A stretch of DNA of 52,078 nucleotides from JADCCX01 sp031373545 (lineage in GTDB: Bacteria; Pseudomonadota; Alphaproteobacteria; Rhizobiales; Beijerinckiaceae): positions 1-52,078 of the forward strand of contig JANMMT010000213.1 of assembly GCA_031373545.1 (NCBI GenBank). The letters are read 5' to 3'. The notes beneath the pieces are model-generated. The model had not been told where the DNA came from. It saw nothing but the letters and a program-made list of their open reading frames with translations, and searched no databases. Made by a program: the position numbers and the translations under genes. Positions 32,298 through 39,497 of the stretch are shown here, in pieces. Numbering within the stretch: position 1 is the first letter of the stretch; each line of letters begins with the position of its first letter.

Positions 32298-32348
32298 AGA
32301 GCATGTCGTTTTCAGAAAACCGCTACACACTTTTCTGCGACATGCTCT
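32298..32348. repeat. Palindrome-ended intergenic repeat supplying the end of thiL
   Basis: AGAGCATGTCG (32298-32308) and CGACATGCTCT (32338-32348) are perfect 11-bp inverted arms around 29 bases. Elements of this form are typical dispersed repeats in Hyphomicrobiales intergenic regions. Here the right part is read as coding: the last seven residues of ThiL (SMSQKSV) and its TAG stop at 32323-32325 come from the element. Confidence 0.75.
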
Positions 32349-33339
32349 CGTGCTCGTAGGAACCTTTGGCGAAGGTCTGCGCCTGCCCCTGCGCATCAAG
32401 AAACAGCACGGGTGCGCCCGGCTCCGTTACCTGCCCCACCCGTGTCACGCGCACGCCATGCCCCGGGCAATCGCGCTCGAAGGCGGCGCTTTTCTCTTGC
32501 GGCACAGCTGCCAGAACCTCGTAATCATCGCCGCCCGTGAGGGCTGTAACGAAGAAATCAGGGCGCAGCTTAATTGCCGCACGCGCCGCCACGGACAGGG
32601 GCACATCTTCCAGGTTGATGGTGGCTCCCAGGCCGGAAAGCGCCAGCATCTTGCGCAAATCTCCCACAAAACCATCGGAGATATCCATGGCGGCACGCGC
32701 ATGCAGGCGCAATGCTTCTGCCAGCGCCGAGCGCGGGGCGGGCACATGATAGCGCGCGATGAGATGCGCGCGCAGGTCATCAGCCATGGCGAGCGGCGCG
32801 GCATTTCTGTCAGCCAGCAACACTTGCAACCCGATGGCGGCATCTCCAATCGTGCCGCTGACATAGATGAGATCGCCCTGCTCCGCCCCGCCGCGCTTCA
32901 CCATGCGGCCCGTAGGCACCTCACCCATCGCCGTGATGGAGATCACGAGGGGGCCCGTGGTCGCCACCGTGTCACCGCCCACCAGCGCGCAACCCGAGGA
33001 CTGCGCCAGCGCGCCCAGTCCGGCGGCAAATGCCGCCAGCCAGGTGTCGTCACATCTGGCATCAATGGTGCCTGGCAGGGCGAGGGTCAGGAGAAAAGCG
33101 CGGGGGCGCGCGCCCTTGGCCGCCAGATCGGAGAGGTTCACGCCCAGCGCCTTGTGGCCGATGGTGGCGGGCGGATCATCACAGAAGAAATGCACGCCCG
33201 AGACGATCGCATCGGTTGTCAGGATGAGGTCATGGCCCGGCGTGGGCACAAGCCGCGCCGCATCATCCACAAGGCCCAGACCCTCCGGCCCGGCGAGGGG
33301 GGCAAAATGCCGGGCGATGATCTCGAACTCGCGCGGCAT
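32323..33339 (-). CDS. thiL: Thiamine-monophosphate kinase
   Basis: The enzyme phosphorylates thiamine monophosphate to the active cofactor thiamine diphosphate with ATP. This 338-residue PurM/ThiL-fold protein has the N-terminal GLGLVDDAARL, LTTDAIVSGVHF metal and substrate region, LGVNLSDLAAKGA, and CALVGGDTVAT, all ThiL hallmarks. The end SMSQKSV is encoded by an intergenic repeat and is not part of the usual protein. It follows nusB by 9 bp in the conserved ribH-nusB-thiL order and is likely in one operon with them. Confidence 0.95.
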   Translation of the reverse strand: MPREFEIIARHFAPLAGPEGLGLVDDAARLVPTPGHDLILTTDAIVSGVHFFCDDPPATIGHKALGVNLSDLAAKGARPRAFLLTLALPGTIDARCDDTWLAAFAAGLGALAQSSGCALVGGDTVATTGPLVISITAMGEVPTGRMVKRGGAEQGDLIYVSGTIGDAAIGLQVLLADRNAAPLAMADDLRAHLIARYHVPAPRSALAEALRLHARAAMDISDGFVGDLRKMLALSGLGATINLEDVPLSVAARAAIKLRPDFFVTALTGGDDYEVLAAVPQEKSAAFERDCPGHGVRVTRVGQVTEPGAPVLFLDAQGQAQTFAKGSYEHESMSQKSV

Positions 33340-33348
33340 GTATGCGCT

Positions 33349-33852
33349 CTAGCGTGAGGGAAGTTCGTCGGGGCGCACGTCCCGGGCCAGCTTGTCCAGC
33401 ACGGCATTGATCATGGCGGTTTCCTCCGCCCCGAAAAAGGCGCGGCTGATGTCCACGTATTCCGAGATTACCACCTTCACCGGCACGTTGGGCATGGCGA
33501 TCAGCTCCAGAGCCCCGCTGCGCAGGATGGCACGCATCAGCGTCTCGATGCGCTTCAGCGGCCAGCCATTGGCCAGAGCATCATCCAGCATGGGGTCGAG
33601 CCGCGTTTGCTCTTTCAGCACGCCCTCCACGATGCCCTTGAACAGTACGGAGTCGGATGGCTTGTACTGATCCCCTTCGATCTCCTTGCCCATCCAGTGG
33701 CGCAGGAACTCGGGGATCACCTCCTTCACGCCCTTTTGCGTGAGGTCCATCTGGTAAAGCGCCTGCACCGCCGCCAGGCGCGCGGCGGAACGGCGCTCAC
33801 CCTGGCCGAAATGCGGCTTGTATTTTTCACCACCATCACCTGCGCCGCTCAT
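33349..33852 (-). CDS. nusB: Transcription antitermination factor NusB
   Basis: This all-helical 167-residue RNA-binding protein works with NusE (S10) at boxA in rRNA operons to prevent premature termination. The region RRSAARLAAVQALYQMDLT near residue 20 and VDISRAFFGAEETAMINAVLDKLAR near the end are standard NusB. A 20-residue Gly-rich N-terminal extension precedes the fold. Its ATG overlaps the ribH stop by 4 bases (ATGA), so it is translationally coupled to ribH. Confidence 0.95.
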   Translation of the reverse strand: MSGAGDGGEKYKPHFGQGERRSAARLAAVQALYQMDLTQKGVKEVIPEFLRHWMGKEIEGDQYKPSDSVLFKGIVEGVLKEQTRLDPMLDDALANGWPLKRIETLMRAILRSGALELIAMPNVPVKVVISEYVDISRAFFGAEETAMINAVLDKLARDVRPDELPSR

Positions 33853-34334
33853 GGGGCAAGATCCAGCGAGGCCATGTTCTGGCGCAGCTTGAGGAGCGCG
33901 AGACAGGCGCGCGCGGCATCTGCCCCCTTGTTCATGTCCGAGCGACGGGCGCGCACCAAGGCCTGCGCCTCGTTTTCAACCGTGAGTATGCCATTGCCCA
34001 GCGGCAGGGCGTGGCGCACAGCCAGATCCATCAGGGCGCGCGCGCTTTCCCCTGCCACAACTTCAAAGTGATAGGTCTCGCCCCGGATCACGCAGCCCAG
34101 AGCAATCGCCCCGCCGTAGCGCCCGCTCTGCATGGCCATTTCGATGGCAACGGGAATTTCCAGCGCACCCGGCACCGTAATGACGTCGGCAGTGCCGCCC
34201 GCGCTCTCGATGACTTCGCGCGCACCAGCCAGCAGTTCGTCGTTGATCGCATCATAGAAGCGCCCTTCCACGATCAGAATGCGCATGCCCTTCAGATCAG
34301 GCAATGCGGCAAGGGTGCGTTCGGCGGTGGCCAT
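33849..34334 (-). CDS. ribH: 6,7-dimethyl-8-ribityllumazine synthase
   Basis: The enzyme condenses the RibB product with the pyrimidine from RibD to form lumazine. This 161-residue protein has ILIVEGRFYDAINDELL near the N terminus, VPGALEIPVAIEMA around residue 60-73, the ALGCVIRGETYHFEVVA segment with the catalytic His, and PLGNGILTVENEAQAL. The start at 34334 begins just before the fold; a longer frame upstream is not supported. ribB-ribD-ribE are 16 kb away, so the pathway's operon is split. No FMN riboswitch was recognised upstream. Confidence 0.95.
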   Translation of the reverse strand: MATAERTLAALPDLKGMRILIVEGRFYDAINDELLAGAREVIESAGGTADVITVPGALEIPVAIEMAMQSGRYGGAIALGCVIRGETYHFEVVAGESARALMDLAVRHALPLGNGILTVENEAQALVRARRSDMNKGADAARACLALLKLRQNMASLDLAP

Positions 34335-34416
34335 GGTCAAGGATCGATCCTGCTGGTAAGCGCGGGGTTTAGGCGGAACAGGCGAAAGCCGCAAGCTTGG
34401 GGGAAAACTCAATTCT

Positions 34417-34443
34417 GACAATTTGTCGATGAATTGTTGACAA
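34417..34443. promoter_or_regulatory. Two operator-like inverted repeats before the DUF1445-TRAP operon
   Basis: GACAATTTGTC (34417-34427) is a perfect 5-1-5 palindrome. TTGTTGACAA (34434-34443) is a TTGT-N2-ACAA inverted repeat with the form of many GntR/FCD-family operators, and it contains TTGACA, a perfect -35 hexamer (34437-34442). No well-placed -10 element is evident. Together they lie 40-70 bases before the DUF1445 start. No GntR gene is in the window. Confidence 0.4.
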
Positions 34444-34483
34444 GATTAATTTCGCGGCTACGTTCATGGCGTCGGGAGGCACC

Positions 34484-35299
34484 ATGGCTGAGCATCATGC
34501 CATCGCAGCAGGGGTTGGGATCGAGCGTGATCCCGCTGCTTTGCGTCGCCTCATCCGCCTTGGACGCTTCACCACGCAAACGTCCGGACAGAGCCCCGGT
34601 TTCGTGCAGGGCAATGTGGTCATTCTGCCAGCCCGCGATGCGGCGTCGTTCCACCAGTTCTGCACGCTCAACCCCAAGCCATGCCCTATCATCGCCATGG
34701 GCGCGCCGGGTCAGGCGCTGCTCCCCGCGCTCGGAGACGACATCGACATCCGCACCGATGTGCCACGTTATCGCATCTGGCAGGATGGTATCGCAGTGGA
34801 CGAGCCGACTGACATCCGGGCCGTCTGGCGCGATGATCTGGTGACGTTTGTGCTGGGATGCAGCTTTTCGTTTGAAGAAGCCCTGATCGAGGACGGGCTG
34901 GCCATCCGCCACATTGCCTGCGGCGTGAACGTGCCGATGTTCCGCACGAACATCGCCTGCGCCCCGGCAGGTCCGTTTCACGGGCCGCTGGTCGTGACGA
35001 TGCGGCCCTATAAGGCGGCGGATGCGATCCGCGCGGTGCAGATCACATCGCGTTTTCCCGCCGTGCACGGTGCACCGGTGCATCTGGGTGACCCGGCTCT
35101 GATCGGCATTCACGATCTCTCCAAGCCTGATTACGGCGATGCGGTCGAGATCAAGGCGGGCGAAATTCCCGTGTTCTGGGCCTGCGGGGTCACGCCGCAA
35201 GCCGCTCTCACACAGGCCAAGCTGCCCTTCGCCATCACCCACGCGCCCGGCTGCATGCTGGTCACGGATCTGCGCAATAGCAAACTGGCTGCCTTTTAA
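34484..35299 (+). CDS. DUF1445 family protein (D-glutamate cyclase/putative hydro-lyase like)
   Basis: This 271-residue cytosolic protein has the family's N-terminal FTTQTSGQSPGFVQGN, the core FVLGCSFSFEEALIEDGL, the NVPMFRTNI segment and the C-terminal WACGVTPQAAL...ITHAPGCMLVTDL. Members include mammalian D-glutamate cyclase, which makes 5-oxo-D-proline; bacterial members are annotated as putative hydro-lyases. The ATG at 34484 has GGGAGG 4 bases upstream. It heads an operon with a TRAP transporter (27 bp to dctP), so its substrate may be what the transporter imports. The assignment to D-glutamate itself is inference. Confidence 0.85.
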   Translation: MAEHHAIAAGVGIERDPAALRRLIRLGRFTTQTSGQSPGFVQGNVVILPARDAASFHQFCTLNPKPCPIIAMGAPGQALLPALGDDIDIRTDVPRYRIWQDGIAVDEPTDIRAVWRDDLVTFVLGCSFSFEEALIEDGLAIRHIACGVNVPMFRTNIACAPAGPFHGPLVVTMRPYKAADAIRAVQITSRFPAVHGAPVHLGDPALIGIHDLSKPDYGDAVEIKAGEIPVFWACGVTPQAALTQAKLPFAITHAPGCMLVTDLRNSKLAAF

Positions 35300-35326
35300 C
35301 CGAAATCCAACCCGGAGGAGACTGAC

Positions 35327-36301
35327 ATGAGACGGATGTTCCTGAAGCTCTCGATTGCTGCAACGGCGACTGCATTGTTCGCCCTGCCCGCCAGTGCCCA
35401 GATCAAATGGGATATGCCCACGCCCTATTCGGACGGCACCTTCCAGACCAAGAACGTCCGCGAATTCGTGGCGGATGTGGAAGCCGCCAGCGGCAAAGCC
35501 ATCCAGATCACGGTGCACTCCAACGCGTCGCTGGTGAAAATGCCGGAGATGCGGCGCGCGGTCGCGACATCACAGGTGCAGATGGGTGAGTTGCTGATCT
35601 CGGTTCTCGGCAACGAAGACCCACTGTTTGCCTTTGATTCGAACCCCGGTTTTGCCACGAGCTACGCCGACGCCCGCAAGTTGTACGGCGCGGCCAAGCC
35701 CTTCCTCGTCAGCCGCCTCGATAAGATGGGGCTGATGATGCTTTATTCGGTCGCCTGGCCGCCCCAGGCGATCTACACCAAGAAGCCGATCGACAAGCTG
35801 GCCGACCTGAAGGGCACGAAGTTTCGCAGCTTCAACCCCTCCACCGCGCGGTTTGCCGATTTGATCGGTGCCTCGCCCACCACGATCCAGGTGCCTGAAA
35901 TTGCCCAGGCCTTCCGCACCGGCGTGCTGGACGCCATGATCACCTCGGGTGCAACGGGCGTCGACAGCCAGGCGTGGGATTATCTCTCGCACTACTACGA
36001 CGTGCAGGCCTTCCTGCCGCAGAACGTCGTGATCGTGAACAAGGCCGCCTTCATGGCCCTGCCTGCGCCCGTGCAGAAGGCCATGACCGATGCGGCGGCA
36101 CGGGCTGAAGAGCGTGGCTGGAAAGCTTCCGAAGCCCTCAACGACGAGCACAAGAAAATCCTCGCCGACAAGGGCATCAAGGTGCTGCCGCCGACCGAAG
36201 CGATGAAGACCGAAATGAAGGCCATTGGCGAAACCATGGCAGCGGATTGGGCCAAGCGCTCCGGCGCGGACGGTGAAGCTGTCATCAAGGCTCTGAAGTA
36301 A
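35327..36301 (+). CDS. TRAP transporter substrate-binding protein (DctP family)
   Basis: This 324-residue periplasmic binding protein begins with a signal peptide (FLKLSIAATATALFALPASAQ, cleavage after ASA). The DctP fold is seen in the NVREFVADVEAASGKAIQI opening and in the LADLKGTKFRSFNPSTARFADLIGASPTTI region, where the Arg after KF usually binds a substrate carboxylate. The substrate is therefore probably a carboxylic acid. Strong GGAGGAG precedes the ATG. It is followed by a hairpin and the two membrane subunits, so it is likely made in excess over them. Confidence 0.93.
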   Translation: MRRMFLKLSIAATATALFALPASAQIKWDMPTPYSDGTFQTKNVREFVADVEAASGKAIQITVHSNASLVKMPEMRRAVATSQVQMGELLISVLGNEDPLFAFDSNPGFATSYADARKLYGAAKPFLVSRLDKMGLMMLYSVAWPPQAIYTKKPIDKLADLKGTKFRSFNPSTARFADLIGASPTTIQVPEIAQAFRTGVLDAMITSGATGVDSQAWDYLSHYYDVQAFLPQNVVIVNKAAFMALPAPVQKAMTDAAARAEERGWKASEALNDEHKKILADKGIKVLPPTEAMKTEMKAIGETMAADWAKRSGADGEAVIKALK

Positions 36302-36312
36302 GCCGCACCCCG

Positions 36313-36341
36313 CGCCAGTCTCCTCTCGCGAGGGGCTGGCG
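36313..36341 (+). other. Intercistronic hairpin between dctP and dctQ
   Basis: CGCCAG...CCTC (36313-36325) folds back on GAGG...TGGCG (36330-36341) with a TCGC loop and one or two mismatched bases. There is no T-run. Hairpins in this position after binding-protein genes are thought to protect the upstream mRNA and lower downstream expression. Confidence 0.5.
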
Positions 36342-36394
36342 TCCCGGCCATTTCAAACGCACCATTTGCCACCGTTCAACACAAGGCGCACCCC

Positions 36395-36937
36395 ATGCAA
36401 ACTGCAAGCCCCCGCTCACCCTTCGAGCCCCTTTATGCGCTCACGGCCTTTCTAGCAGTGGCGGCGCTGATCTCCATTGCGGCGATCATTCTGGCGGATG
36501 TGATTCTGCGCCAGTTCGGGGGACAGGTGAAATCCTCCGATGATTTTGCAGGTTACGCGCTGGTCGCCACAGGCTTGCTGGGGCTCGCGCCCACCTACCG
36601 CCGGGGCGAGCACATCCGCGTCGGTCTGCTGATCGACCGCCTCAGCGGCGGCGCACGGCGCGGCGTTGAACTCTTCTGCCTCGGGTTTGGCGTGCTGGCC
36701 ACGGGTTGGGCCAGCTGGTGGACGGGCCAATTCGTTTATGACAGCTGGCGCTTCCATGAGGTGAGCCAGGGACTGATTGCGATCCCGTTGTGGGTGCCGC
36801 AGTTGGCCATGTTCATGGGTATTTTCGTGCTCTTCATCGCGATGGCGGAAGACTTAGCGCGCGTGCTTGCAGGTGGCACCGCCAGCTATGCAGCAGTTGC
36901 CACCACCGATCTTGAACTTCCTTCCTTCGAGCGCTGA
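36395..36937 (+). CDS. TRAP transporter small membrane subunit (DctQ family)
   Basis: This 180-residue protein has four predicted membrane helices. The motif SDDFAGYALVATGLLGLAPTYRRGEHIRVGLLIDRL near residues 48-85 is typical of DctQ, in which the loop with RRGEHIRV is conserved. It forms the membrane complex with DctM, and both use an ion gradient to move the substrate delivered by DctP. It follows dctP after 93 bp including a hairpin and precedes dctM by a few bases. Confidence 0.9.
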   Translation: MQTASPRSPFEPLYALTAFLAVAALISIAAIILADVILRQFGGQVKSSDDFAGYALVATGLLGLAPTYRRGEHIRVGLLIDRLSGGARRGVELFCLGFGVLATGWASWWTGQFVYDSWRFHEVSQGLIAIPLWVPQLAMFMGIFVLFIAMAEDLARVLAGGTASYAAVATTDLELPSFER

Positions 36938-36942
36938 GGCTG

Positions 36943-38397
36943 ATGATCATGGAACCTGTTACCGCCTCTCTCCTGCTCCTCGTCATCATGGCCGTTGCCC
37001 TCACTGCGGGGGCCTGGATCGGAATCGTGCTCGCCGCCGTGGGTTATGCCGCCATGGCGCTCATGACCACGCGGCCCATCGGCCTCAACTTCGCCTCGGC
37101 CCTGTGGAGTTCCAACAACTCCTGGACCCTGACGGCCCTGCCCATGTTCATCTGGATGGGGGAAATCCTCTTCCGCTCCAAACTGTCGGAAGACATGTTC
37201 AAGGGTCTTGCACCATGGGTGCAACGCCTGCCGGGCCGGCTGCTCCACACCAATGTCTTCGGTTGCGGCATCTTTGCGGCGATTTCCGGTTCGTCGGCGG
37301 CCACGGCGGCCACCATCGGCAAGATGACCATCCCCGAGCTGCGCAAGCGGGGGTATGATGATTTCATGCTGGTGGGCTCGCTGGCGGGCTCGGGCACGCT
37401 CGGCCTGCTCATTCCGCCCTCCATCATCATGATCGTCTACGGCGTGGCGGCGGAGGTCTCCATCGCGCGTTTGTTCATTGCGGGTGTCATCCCCGGCATC
37501 ATCCTGATGCTGATCTTCTCGGCCATCGTCATGGCTTACGCGCTGCTGCGCCCAAACCTGATTCCGCCGCGCGATGCAGACATGACTTTCACGCAAAAGC
37601 TCTACGAATCGCGCCGTCTCATTCCCACTGTCATGCTCATTCTGCTCGTGCTGGGCTCGATCTATGGCGGTGTGGCAACACCCACCGAATCCGCCGTGCT
37701 GGGCGTGGTCGGCGCGCTGATCCTCTCGGGGCTCGATACGCTGATGGCCCGCCCGCACCTTTATGTGGTGATCGGGGCCAGTGCGCTCTCGTTCATCGTG
37801 GGTGTCACCGAGATTGCGCCCTGGGATCAGGTCGGCTCTGTGCTTGTCATCGGCATGCTGGCTTACACCACTGTTGTGGGCGGCATTTCCTGGAACCTGT
37901 TTAAGGAAAGTGCGCTGGGGGCGACCCGCACCAACTGCATGATCGCGTTGATCCTCTCTGGTGCGGCCTTCCTGTCGGTGGCCATGGGCTTCACGGGCCT
38001 GCCGCGCCTCTTTGCGGACTGGATCGTCGGACAGAACCTCAGCCAGGCCGGGTTCATCGCGGCGCTGACGGTGGTGTTCATCATCATGGGCTGCTTTATT
38101 GACGGCATTTCCATGGTGGTGCTGACGACGGCGGTCATCCTCCCCGCAGTCAAGGCGCAGGGCATTGATCTGCTGTGGTTCGGCATCTTTATCGTGCTGG
38201 TGGTGGAAATGGCGCAGATCACGCCGCCCGTGGGCTTCAACCTCTACGTGCTGCAGAGCCTCGCCAAGAAAAGCATGGGCTATGTGGCCTATGCGGCACT
38301 GCCTTTCTTCTTCGGCATGCTGCTGATGGTGGGCATCGTCTATGCCGTGCCGGATCTGGTGAGTTGGTTGCCCAACCAGATGCTGGGCAAAAAGTGA
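36943..38397 (+). CDS. TRAP transporter large permease (DctM family)
   Basis: This 484-residue inner-membrane permease has 12 or more helices. Hallmarks are LPMFIWMGEILFRS, the ISGSSAATAATIGKMTIPEL loop, SLAGSGTLGLLIPPSIIMIVYGV and the C-terminal MAQITPPVGFNLYVLQS. It carries out sodium-coupled transport together with DctP and DctQ. The length exceeds the common 425 residues. Two starts are possible: ATG at 36943 and ATG at 36949; GAGG at 36937-36940 is better spaced for the second. The gene ends 25 bp from the convergent nrdR. Confidence 0.95.
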   Translation: MIMEPVTASLLLLVIMAVALTAGAWIGIVLAAVGYAAMALMTTRPIGLNFASALWSSNNSWTLTALPMFIWMGEILFRSKLSEDMFKGLAPWVQRLPGRLLHTNVFGCGIFAAISGSSAATAATIGKMTIPELRKRGYDDFMLVGSLAGSGTLGLLIPPSIIMIVYGVAAEVSIARLFIAGVIPGIILMLIFSAIVMAYALLRPNLIPPRDADMTFTQKLYESRRLIPTVMLILLVLGSIYGGVATPTESAVLGVVGALILSGLDTLMARPHLYVVIGASALSFIVGVTEIAPWDQVGSVLVIGMLAYTTVVGGISWNLFKESALGATRTNCMIALILSGAAFLSVAMGFTGLPRLFADWIVGQNLSQAGFIAALTVVFIIMGCFIDGISMVVLTTAVILPAVKAQGIDLLWFGIFIVLVVEMAQITPPVGFNLYVLQSLAKKSMGYVAYAALPFFFGMLLMVGIVYAVPDLVSWLPNQMLGKK

Positions 38398-38422
38398 GGA
38401 CAGGTTCAAAAATGAGGGCGGG

Positions 38423-38884
38423 TTACTCCCCGTCCTCGCTCTTGAGTTCATCGACCAATGCGCCAAACTCCTTCGCCTCGCTGAAATTGCGATAGACCGA
38501 GGCGAAGCGCACATAAGCCACGGTGTCGAGGTTCTTCAGAGCCTCCATCACCGTCTCGCCGATCTGCTCGGAGCTGATGTCGGTCTCGCCCAGGCTTTCC
38601 AGCTGGCTGACGATGCCATTGATCAGCCGCTCCACCCGGTCGGGCGAAATGTCCCTCTTGCGCAGCGCCACCTGAATGGAGCGGGCCAGCTTGTCCCGGT
38701 CGAAGGGTGTGCGGCGGCCCGAGCGTTTGACCACGGTCAACTCACGCAATTGCACACGCTCGAAGGTGGTGAAGCGCCCGCCGCAGGCATCGCAAATCCG
38801 GCGGCGGCGGATGGTGGTGTGGTCATCTGCCGGGCGGCTGTCCTTCACCTGTGTTTCGAGGGAGCCGCAAAAGGGGCAACGCAT
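38423..38884 (-). CDS. nrdR: Transcriptional repressor NrdR
   Basis: NrdR represses ribonucleotide reductase genes in response to dATP. This 153-residue protein has the N-terminal zinc ribbon MRCPFCGSLETQVKDSRPADD...RRRRICDACGGRFTTFERV, followed by the ATP-cone domain (VVKRSGRRTPFDRDKLARSI). The start was placed at 38884, just before the ribbon, with GGAAAG upstream. In many Hyphomicrobiales nrdR lies next to ribD; here it is separated by about 20 kb and stands between the TRAP operon and rplS. Confidence 0.95.
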   Translation of the reverse strand: MRCPFCGSLETQVKDSRPADDHTTIRRRRICDACGGRFTTFERVQLRELTVVKRSGRRTPFDRDKLARSIQVALRKRDISPDRVERLINGIVSQLESLGETDISSEQIGETVMEALKNLDTVAYVRFASVYRNFSEAKEFGALVDELKSEDGE

Positions 38885-39074
38885 GGGACGGGTCTTTCCA
38901 AAGAGCTGGTGCATTATGCTCTAGAGCGGGCGCGGAAGGCGTCAATGCAATTGATCCCACCGCTGCGCGCCTCTCGCATTTACAGCCCGGCGGGATTGGT
39001 GTACGCGCACCGCTCAACTCAAAACAGCGTGCAAAGCGTCGGGGCACAGACCCTCAACCCGAAAGTACAACACC

Positions 39075-39449
39075 ATGGATATTCTCGCACAGCTCGATGC
39101 CGAGCAGATTGCCAAGCTTGGCAAGACCATTCCCCCTTTCCAGACCGGTGACACCCTTCAGGTGAACGTCAAGGTCAAGGAAGGCGAGCGCAGCCGCATT
39201 CAGGCCTATGAGGGCGTTTGCATCGCCCGCTCCGGTGGCGGCTTCCAGGAGAGCTTCACCGTCCGCAAGATTTCCTACGGCGAGGGCGTGGAACGCGTGT
39301 TCCCCGTCTACTCTCCCATGATCGACAGCATCAAAGTGATCCGCAAGGGCAAGGTGCGCCGCGCCAAGCTGTATTACCTGCGCGACCGTCGCGGCAAGTC
39401 CGCCCGCATCGCCGAGCGCCAGGACAAGGTGTCCGGCGACAAAAAATAA
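39075..39449 (+). CDS. rplS: 50S ribosomal protein L19
   Basis: L19 lies at the interface of the 30S and 50S subunits. This 124-residue protein begins MDILAQLDAEQIAKL and has the signature FQTGDTLQVNVKVKEGERSR, YEGVCIARSGGG, FPVYSPMIDSIKV and KGKVRRAKLYYLRDRRGKSARI. The usual upstream partners rimM and trmD are absent. About 190 bp separate it from the divergent nrdR start; I saw no strong promoter there. A clear terminator follows. Confidence 0.97.
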   Translation: MDILAQLDAEQIAKLGKTIPPFQTGDTLQVNVKVKEGERSRIQAYEGVCIARSGGGFQESFTVRKISYGEGVERVFPVYSPMIDSIKVIRKGKVRRAKLYYLRDRRGKSARIAERQDKVSGDKK

Positions 39450-39471
39450 TCTGCACATTGCAGACGTGTTC

Positions 39472-39497
39472 AAAAGCCGCCTTTGGGCGGCTTTTTT
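39472..39497 (+). terminator. Rho-independent terminator after rplS
   Basis: AAAAGCCGCC (39472-39481) pairs with GGCGGCTTTT (39486-39495) around TTTG, followed by TTTTTT up to 39497. It is a canonical intrinsic terminator 23 bases after the rplS stop. On the other strand the same stem, with its A-run read as U-run, could also end mutY transcripts, since mutY stops at 39497. Confidence 0.9.

Noticed and set aside
34335..34416. FMN riboswitch before ribH
   Set aside because: The conserved RFN-element sequence blocks were not seen here, nor before ribB at 15645-15703.
36886..38514. Minus-strand open frame of 542 codons
   Set aside because: Antisense to dctM; composition is His/Asp/Arg-rich and unlike a folded protein.
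38918..38927. GCTCTAGAGC palindrome between nrdR and rplS
   Set aside because: Ten bases without further structure; it could be a relic of an intergenic repeat, but the rest of the element is missing.
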